From positions 1-32,866 of the forward strand of contig WGOA01000028.1 of assembly GCA_016124275.1 (NCBI GenBank): a stretch of DNA of 32,866 nt, in the 5' to 3' direction. Made by a program: the position numbers and the translations under genes. The stretch comes from Bacteroidota bacterium (GTDB lineage: Bacteria; Bacteroidota; Bacteroidia; Chitinophagales; BACL12). Below the pieces are notes generated by a model. The model saw only the letters and a list, made by a program, of their open reading frames with translations. It did not search any database and had not been told where the DNA came from. This document shows positions 32,452 to 32,866 of the stretch, piece by piece (the stretch's first letter is position 1; every line of letters starts with the position of its first letter).

Positions 32452-32493
32452 TCTTCGGCTGCGGGTGCGGGTTCTTCGGCTGCGGGTGCGGGG
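32452..32493. repeat. 21-base tandem repeat, two copies
   Basis: TCTTCGGCTGCGGGTGCGGG(T/G) occurs at 32452-32472 and 32473-32493. It directly adjoins the 27-base array and shares its GGCTGCGGGGTG-like core, so both probably arose from one G-rich ancestor. Confidence 0.9.
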
Positions 32494-32741
32494 TTCCTGT
32501 AAAACTAACGGCTTTCTTTGGCCCAAAACGCAAGTGGAGATCGGAAGCGCTTTTATTGGGGATAAGTTTTTAAAAAATTTTCTTGTGATTCAATCGCTTT
32601 GTCCTGCGATTCCTTGGATCGTTTGCCCTTTATAACGATGCCGTACACTTTTTAGAATCGCAGCGATTTACACGATTTGCCTTCCTTCAACTCAACCTTG
32701 CCTTCCTTGCCTTCGGTCAACTCAGCCTTGCCCAAAAAGCC

Positions 32742-32789
32742 GATTCCCGCATGGGGAGGCCTCTTCGCCAAGCCCCCCCTGCGGGAATC
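32742..32789. repeat. Long GC-rich inverted repeat
   Basis: GATTCCCGCA at 32742-32751 and TGCGGGAATC at 32780-32789 are perfect 10-base arms. Inside them GGGG at 32753-32756 can pair with CCCC at 32775-32778, giving a long imperfect hairpin. No gene abuts it in the window. It could be a terminator of a gene beyond the edge, a REP-like element or the end of a mobile repeat. Confidence 0.7.
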
Positions 32790-32866
32790 ACAACCAAACA
32801 AAAGCTTCGTATCCTCCTTTACTTTGCTTTGCGTAACACCACCCTTCCCCCGTGCTCAGACCGTGC

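Larger units (their letters stand above)
32283..32866. other. Gene-free, repeat-rich terminal region
   Basis: No supported gene is present. The reading frames across 32299-32635 arise because the tandem repeat period is a multiple of three. Contents in order: five 27-base repeats, two 21-base repeats, an unremarkable AT-richer part (32494-32680), a C/T-rich stretch with an imperfect repeat of CCTTCCTT...CAACTCA(A/G)CCTTG (32680-32732), and a long hairpin. No clear plsC promoter was found. Confidence 0.6.

Noticed and set aside
32062-32526. Pro/Gln/His repeat protein on the minus strand and Gly/Trp/Cys/Leu repeat proteins on the plus strand
   Set aside because: These frames stay open only because the tandem repeat has a period of 27 or 21 bases; the minus-strand frame also overlaps plsC out of frame.
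32800-32866. Integron attC-like site
   Set aside because: The GCGTAAC string does not fit the RYYYAAC core and no matching partner core was found.

Overview
The window looks like chromosomal DNA from a Bacteroidota bacterium. The evidence is type IX secretion (T9SS) cargo with type A and type B C-terminal sorting domains, PorP/SprF-type and OmpA/PD40 outer-membrane proteins, several TAnnTTTG promoter elements, and family-typical genes such as the DUF2795 protein. The fairly high G+C of most of the window, together with the galactose-binding-like/PD40/OmpA proteins, fits Saprospiria-like lineages, but that placement is inference. No phage, insertion sequence, CRISPR array or plasmid gene was seen.

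Layout. (1) 1-4480, plus strand: the 3' end of a large surface protein with Ig-like repeats and a type B (CHU_C) sorting domain, then a PorP/SprF-like barrel and a TPR/PD40/OmpA protein. This is a typical adhesin/export/anchoring trio. (2) 4581-7800, minus strand: three short T9SS cargo genes that all look damaged. One has a stop codon inside its signal peptide, one lacks its N-terminal part, and one is split by a frameshift. An AT-rich gene-free stretch follows to 8193. (3) 8194-9722, minus strand: a DUF721 (DciA-like) gene and recF. (4) 9949-13094, plus strand: pdhA, a membrane-anchored TPR protein, ribH and an MBL-fold hydrolase, closely packed and ending in a hairpin terminator. (5) A tRNA with CAT anticodon at 13170-13243 with its own terminator, then nth on the minus strand.

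(6) 14243-20942, plus strand: three tandem paralogues (723, 718 and 741 aa). Each has a signal peptide, a galactose-binding-like N-terminal domain, PD40 repeats, a carboxypeptidase-regulatory-like domain and an OmpA domain. In all three the usual HTD of the peptidoglycan-binding site reads HTN and is followed by a CX4C pair. This is the most distinctive system in the window. (7) 21049-23324, plus strand: an aspartate-type aminotransferase and a heptose-phosphate kinase-type PfkB protein. (8) 23332-25813, minus strand: a large membrane protein and a BASS-family transporter. (9) 26085-27008, plus strand: a crotonase-family enzyme with a low-complexity tail. It converges on a MacB/FtsX-type permease, and four copies of a TGAAC-GTTT-GTTCA inverted repeat lie between them. 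(10) 28484-29548, plus strand: queA, whose stop codon lies inside a perfect 34-bp tandem duplication. (11) 29626-32282, minus strand: a DUF2795 protein, a PduO-type cobalamin adenosyltransferase, a LolD/MacB-type ATPase and a PlsC acyltransferase. (12) 32283-32866: no gene, but tandem minisatellites and a strong hairpin.

The gene set combines housekeeping functions (DNA repair, pyruvate oxidation, riboflavin, queuosine, phospholipid synthesis) with two blocks devoted to the cell surface. Short tandem repeats recur at gene ends and in intergenic gaps, which suggests a chromosome prone to local duplication.
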